Assembly: GCA_030827005.1 (NCBI GenBank)
Contig: JAVBJL010000005.1
Location: 1-64,000, forward strand
Direction: 5' to 3'
From: Wigglesworthia glossinidia
GTDB taxonomy: Bacteria > Pseudomonadota > Gammaproteobacteria > Enterobacterales > Enterobacteriaceae
DNA: 64,000 bases
Within the stretch, counting starts at the first letter, position 1. The number at the start of each line of letters is the position of its first letter. Both the position numbers and the translations under genes were made by a program. Under the pieces are notes generated by a model, which was not told the DNA's origin, made no database searches, and saw only the letters and a program-made list of their open reading frames with translations. Positions 61,746 to 64,000 of this stretch are shown here, one piece after another.

Positions 61746-62444
61746 TTAGGTTGCAGATACCATTAGATATCCTTTACCTCTTAAAGTTTTAAACCAAGGT
61801 CTTGCATCATTTCTTGGAGGTAATTTTTTTCTCAAATTAGAAATGTGCATATCAATAGCTCTATCAAATGGAGTTAATTTTTTACCTAAGATTTCTTGAC
61901 TCAAATACTCTCTAGATACTACTTGACCTAAGTTTTGTGCTAATAAAAATAGTAATGAAAATTCAGTACCAGTTAAATTTAAATTTATATCTCCAAAACA
62001 TGCTTCTTGTCGACCTGGATTAAGATTTAATAAATCAACAAGTACAGAAGACTGCTTACTTGTTATATTTTTTTGAGTAAACCAGTAAGAACGTCTTAGA
62101 ATAGCTCTAATTCTTGCTACCAGTTCACGATCATTAAATGGTTTTGTTAGATAATCATCTGCACCTAACTCTAATCCTAAAATACGATCTAATTCGCTAC
62201 CACGTGCAGTTAACATGATAATAGGTATATGGTGTTTTTTTTGACGAATTTCTTTTAAAGTATCTATTCCATTTTTTTTTGGCATCATTATATCTAGTAA
62301 TAATAAATCAATTGCATTATTTAGTTTAGATAGTGCCTGTTCCCCATCATATGCAACTTGCACTTCAAAACCTTCTAATTCTAAAAGTTCTTTTAATAAA
62401 TCAATCAATTCGTAGTCGTCATCTACCAAAAGTAACTTATGCAT
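61746..62444 (-). CDS. cpxR: Response regulator CpxR
   Basis: An OmpR-family regulator that activates envelope-stress genes. It has 232 aa as E. coli. The receiver domain (about 1-115) has the acidic D8-D9-D10, the phosphoacceptor D51 in LLLLDIMMP, the threonine of MLTARGSE and the lysine of LTKPFND. The winged-helix DNA-binding domain (about 130-230) has LTGTEFSLLFLLAQN and FKTLRGKGYLM. All residues needed for phosphorylation are present, unlike in its partner CpxA. The gene lies directly upstream of cpxA on the same strand. Confidence 0.98.
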   Translation of the reverse strand: MHKLLLVDDDYELIDLLKELLELEGFEVQVAYDGEQALSKLNNAIDLLLLDIMMPKKNGIDTLKEIRQKKHHIPIIMLTARGSELDRILGLELGADDYLTKPFNDRELVARIRAILRRSYWFTQKNITSKQSSVLVDLLNLNPGRQEACFGDINLNLTGTEFSLLFLLAQNLGQVVSREYLSQEILGKKLTPFDRAIDMHISNLRKKLPPRNDARPWFKTLRGKGYLMVSAT

Positions 62445-62773
62445 ATATGATATTCCTATTATATAATTTATATATTAAAATATTTTATTTTTTATTTTAT
62501 TTAATAATTTAAGTTTATATAAAACTAGTGATTTTATTAGTTTTATTTATACAAAGTATTAGTTATTATATAATGATAAAAATAAATTTAATTTATCTAT
62601 CTATATTTAAATATAGATCAGTGCATTAATATAAAATTAAAGATATAAGGTATTGAAAAAAAATATCAATAATTAATACTTAAATAAAAGCAAGATGCAT
62701 ATTGGATATAATATGCTTTTATATTATATAAAAATTCATTTTTTACTAAATAATTTTAACTAAATTAGAAAGT
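62445..62773. other. Intergenic region cpxR / dcd
   Basis: 329 AT-rich bases without a credible gene. It holds the cpxR promoter and a 7-bp hairpin at 62697-62716. No CpxR box pair (GTAAA-N5-GTAAA) was recognisable by eye, so cpxRA autoregulation is not evident. Confidence 0.5.
62697..62716 (-). terminator. Hairpin downstream of dcd, possible terminator
   Basis: GCATATT and AATATGC form a 7-bp stem with a 6-base loop, about 60 bp after the dcd stop. On the minus strand it is followed after a few bases by CTTTTATTT, a weak T-rich tail; on the plus strand TTTTAT follows directly. The low GC of the stem makes strong termination doubtful. Confidence 0.3.
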
Positions 62774-63343
62774 TTATTTTTTAATTAATATTTCTGATTG
62801 ATATAAATATTTAGCATTCTTTTTTTTGTTATACGGTCTAATGGCAGAATTTGTCAGTAATTCAAAGCTTACTGCTCCGATTAACATATTGGGACGTAGT
62901 GCTATGGGGATATTGCCAGAATTATAAACTTCCAAAACAATATGTCCGGACCATCCTGGATCAATTCTATGCGAAGTTGCATGTACCATTAATCCTAATC
63001 GAGCTAATGAGGATTTTCCATCTAACCATCCGATGAGATTATCTGGTAATGTAATGCATTCTAGAGTTAATGCTAGTACCAATTTTCCTGGATGTAAAAA
63101 AAATATTTCTCTTTCATTAATTTCGATTTGCTTAGTTATTTTCTTTTGTAATAGTTCGTTATTTTTTTTTGATATGCGATTTGTATCAATATAATCTATT
63201 TTATATTCCGTGAAAATTCGAAATTTATTTGAAAGTTTTAGATCTACTGTTGCTCCGTTAATTCTATTTTGTGATGGCTTAGGAACTATAATTAATTGAT
63301 TTTTATTTAACCATTTTTCAATGTCACGATCCGATAATCGCAT
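62774..63343 (-). CDS. dcd: dCTP deaminase
   Basis: Dcd deaminates dCTP to dUTP, the main source of dUMP for thymidylate. It has 189 aa (E. coli 193). MRLSDRDIEKWL at the start, GKSSLARLGLMVHATSHRID near 110-129 with the catalytic glutamate region, and DPGWSGHIVLEVYNSG near 129-144 are conserved. It is a single-gene unit divergent from metG. Confidence 0.97.
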   Translation of the reverse strand: MRLSDRDIEKWLNKNQLIIVPKPSQNRINGATVDLKLSNKFRIFTEYKIDYIDTNRISKKNNELLQKKITKQIEINEREIFFLHPGKLVLALTLECITLPDNLIGWLDGKSSLARLGLMVHATSHRIDPGWSGHIVLEVYNSGNIPIALRPNMLIGAVSFELLTNSAIRPYNKKKNAKYLYQSEILIKK

Positions 63344-63587
63344 ACTTACCCTTTATAATGATCTAAGTAAATTTTTGTGTACATTTTATCAGTATAAGTG
63401 AAATATTCATATAATTTTTTAAATTAGTATAAAAAATCAAATATTAATATATTTATAAGTAAAACATATACTAACATAATAATTTTTTTTAATCTTAAAT
63501 CTATAAAATATATAAAAATAAATTTACTAAAAATATATATCATTTATTATGATATTAAATAATTTTAAACTTGACATATTTCATATT

Positions 63588-64000
63588 ATGAATATTAAAA
63601 AAAAAATTTTAATCACATGTGCTCTACCTTATGCAAATGGAGAACTCCATATCGGACATATATTAGAACATGTACAGGCTGATATTTGTGTAAGATACCA
63701 TCGTATGCAAGGACATGACGTGTATTTTATTTCTGCTGATGATACTCATGGAACACCGATTATGTTAAAAGCAAAAAAAAATCAAATATCACCGAGTAAA
63801 ATGATTTTTAAAATACATAGGCACCATAAACAAGATTTGTTAAGATTTAATATTTGTTATGACAAGTATCATGTAACGCATGGAAAAGAAAATTATCGAC
63901 TATGCATTTTAATATATAAAATTTTAAAAAAGAAAAAATTAATTATTTCGAAAGAAATTACACAATTATATGATGTTAAAACAAATATGTTTTTATCTGA
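63588..64000 (+). CDS. metG: Methionyl-tRNA synthetase, N-terminal part (runs off window)
   Basis: This class I synthetase charges initiator and elongator tRNA-Met. The visible 137 codons begin MNIKKKILITCALPYANG and align with E. coli MetG. The HIGH motif is at 21-24, then QADICVRYHRMQGHDV, and SADDTHGTPIMLKA near 50-63. The connective zinc domain, KMSKS and C-terminal part lie beyond the window. No stop or frameshift is seen to the edge. Confidence 0.97.
   Translation, partial: MNIKKKILITCALPYANGELHIGHILEHVQADICVRYHRMQGHDVYFISADDTHGTPIMLKAKKNQISPSKMIFKIHRHHKQDLLRFNICYDKYHVTHGKENYRLCILIYKILKKKKLIISKEITQLYDVKTNMFLS

Noticed and set aside
63571..63576. TTGACA just before metG
   Set aside because: A -10 at the normal distance would fall inside the metG coding sequence after its ATG, so it cannot be the metG promoter.

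Overview
The window reads as a contiguous piece of the chromosome of a long-term, genome-reduced gammaproteobacterial insect endosymbiont. By eye the DNA is strongly AT-rich, poly(A)/poly(T) runs are everywhere, and genes are short, single-copy orthologues of enterobacterial housekeeping genes in recognisable E. coli-like blocks. I see no insertion sequence, prophage, integron or CRISPR. Retained glutamine synthetase, glutamine-dependent asparagine synthetase, chorismate and threonine-pathway genes and transaldolase/transketolase fit a nutritional symbiont such as Blochmannia (carpenter ants) or a close relative. That genus assignment is an inference from gene content and was not tested by phylogeny.

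Layout. 1-58 is the 3' end of a 5S rRNA, so a 23S-5S unit lies to the left. 67-2367 holds the minus-strand unit aroQ-accB-accC (fatty-acid and chorismate pathways), divergent from mreB-mreC-mreD (cell shape). Then come pgi and proS (minus), a tRNA-Ile(GAT)/tRNA-Ala(TGC) pair detached from any rRNA, mrcB (PBP1b) and sodA (plus), glyQ-glyS (minus), ydiK (plus) and thrA (minus, without thrBC beside it). 19.7-24.6 kb is a nitrogen and nucleotide stretch: pyrI (without pyrB), glnA, ydjM, asnB and a tRNA Met-Leu-Gln cluster with a textbook promoter. An SMR transporter, bioH, hemF, talA and tktB follow.

30-34.4 kb is the enterobacterial aroK-aroB-damX-rpe-trpS block with dam and gph missing. pckA follows. 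36.5-44.3 kb is the ndk-rlmN-rodZ-ispG-hisS-yfgM-bamB-der block. Several members of it are eroded: der is frameshifted in a 13-A tract, bamB has no visible signal peptide or lipobox, and rodZ lacks its periplasmic domain. 44.4-57.9 kb is a complete, collinear S10-spc-alpha ribosomal protein supercluster with secY and rpoA, including the small genes rpmJ and rpmD. The right end has yibN-grxC-gpsA, the cpxR-cpxA two-component pair (the CpxA H-box histidine is a tyrosine), dcd and the start of metG.

The most notable observations concern decay and possible rescue. They are the der frameshift in a long poly(A) tract with a fully conserved downstream half, the histidine-less CpxA paired with an intact CpxR, the signal-less BamB, the truncated RodZ, and a nearly identical 19-bp motif upstream of two cell-envelope/chorismate gene starts. 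I did not find a previously undescribed multi-gene system.
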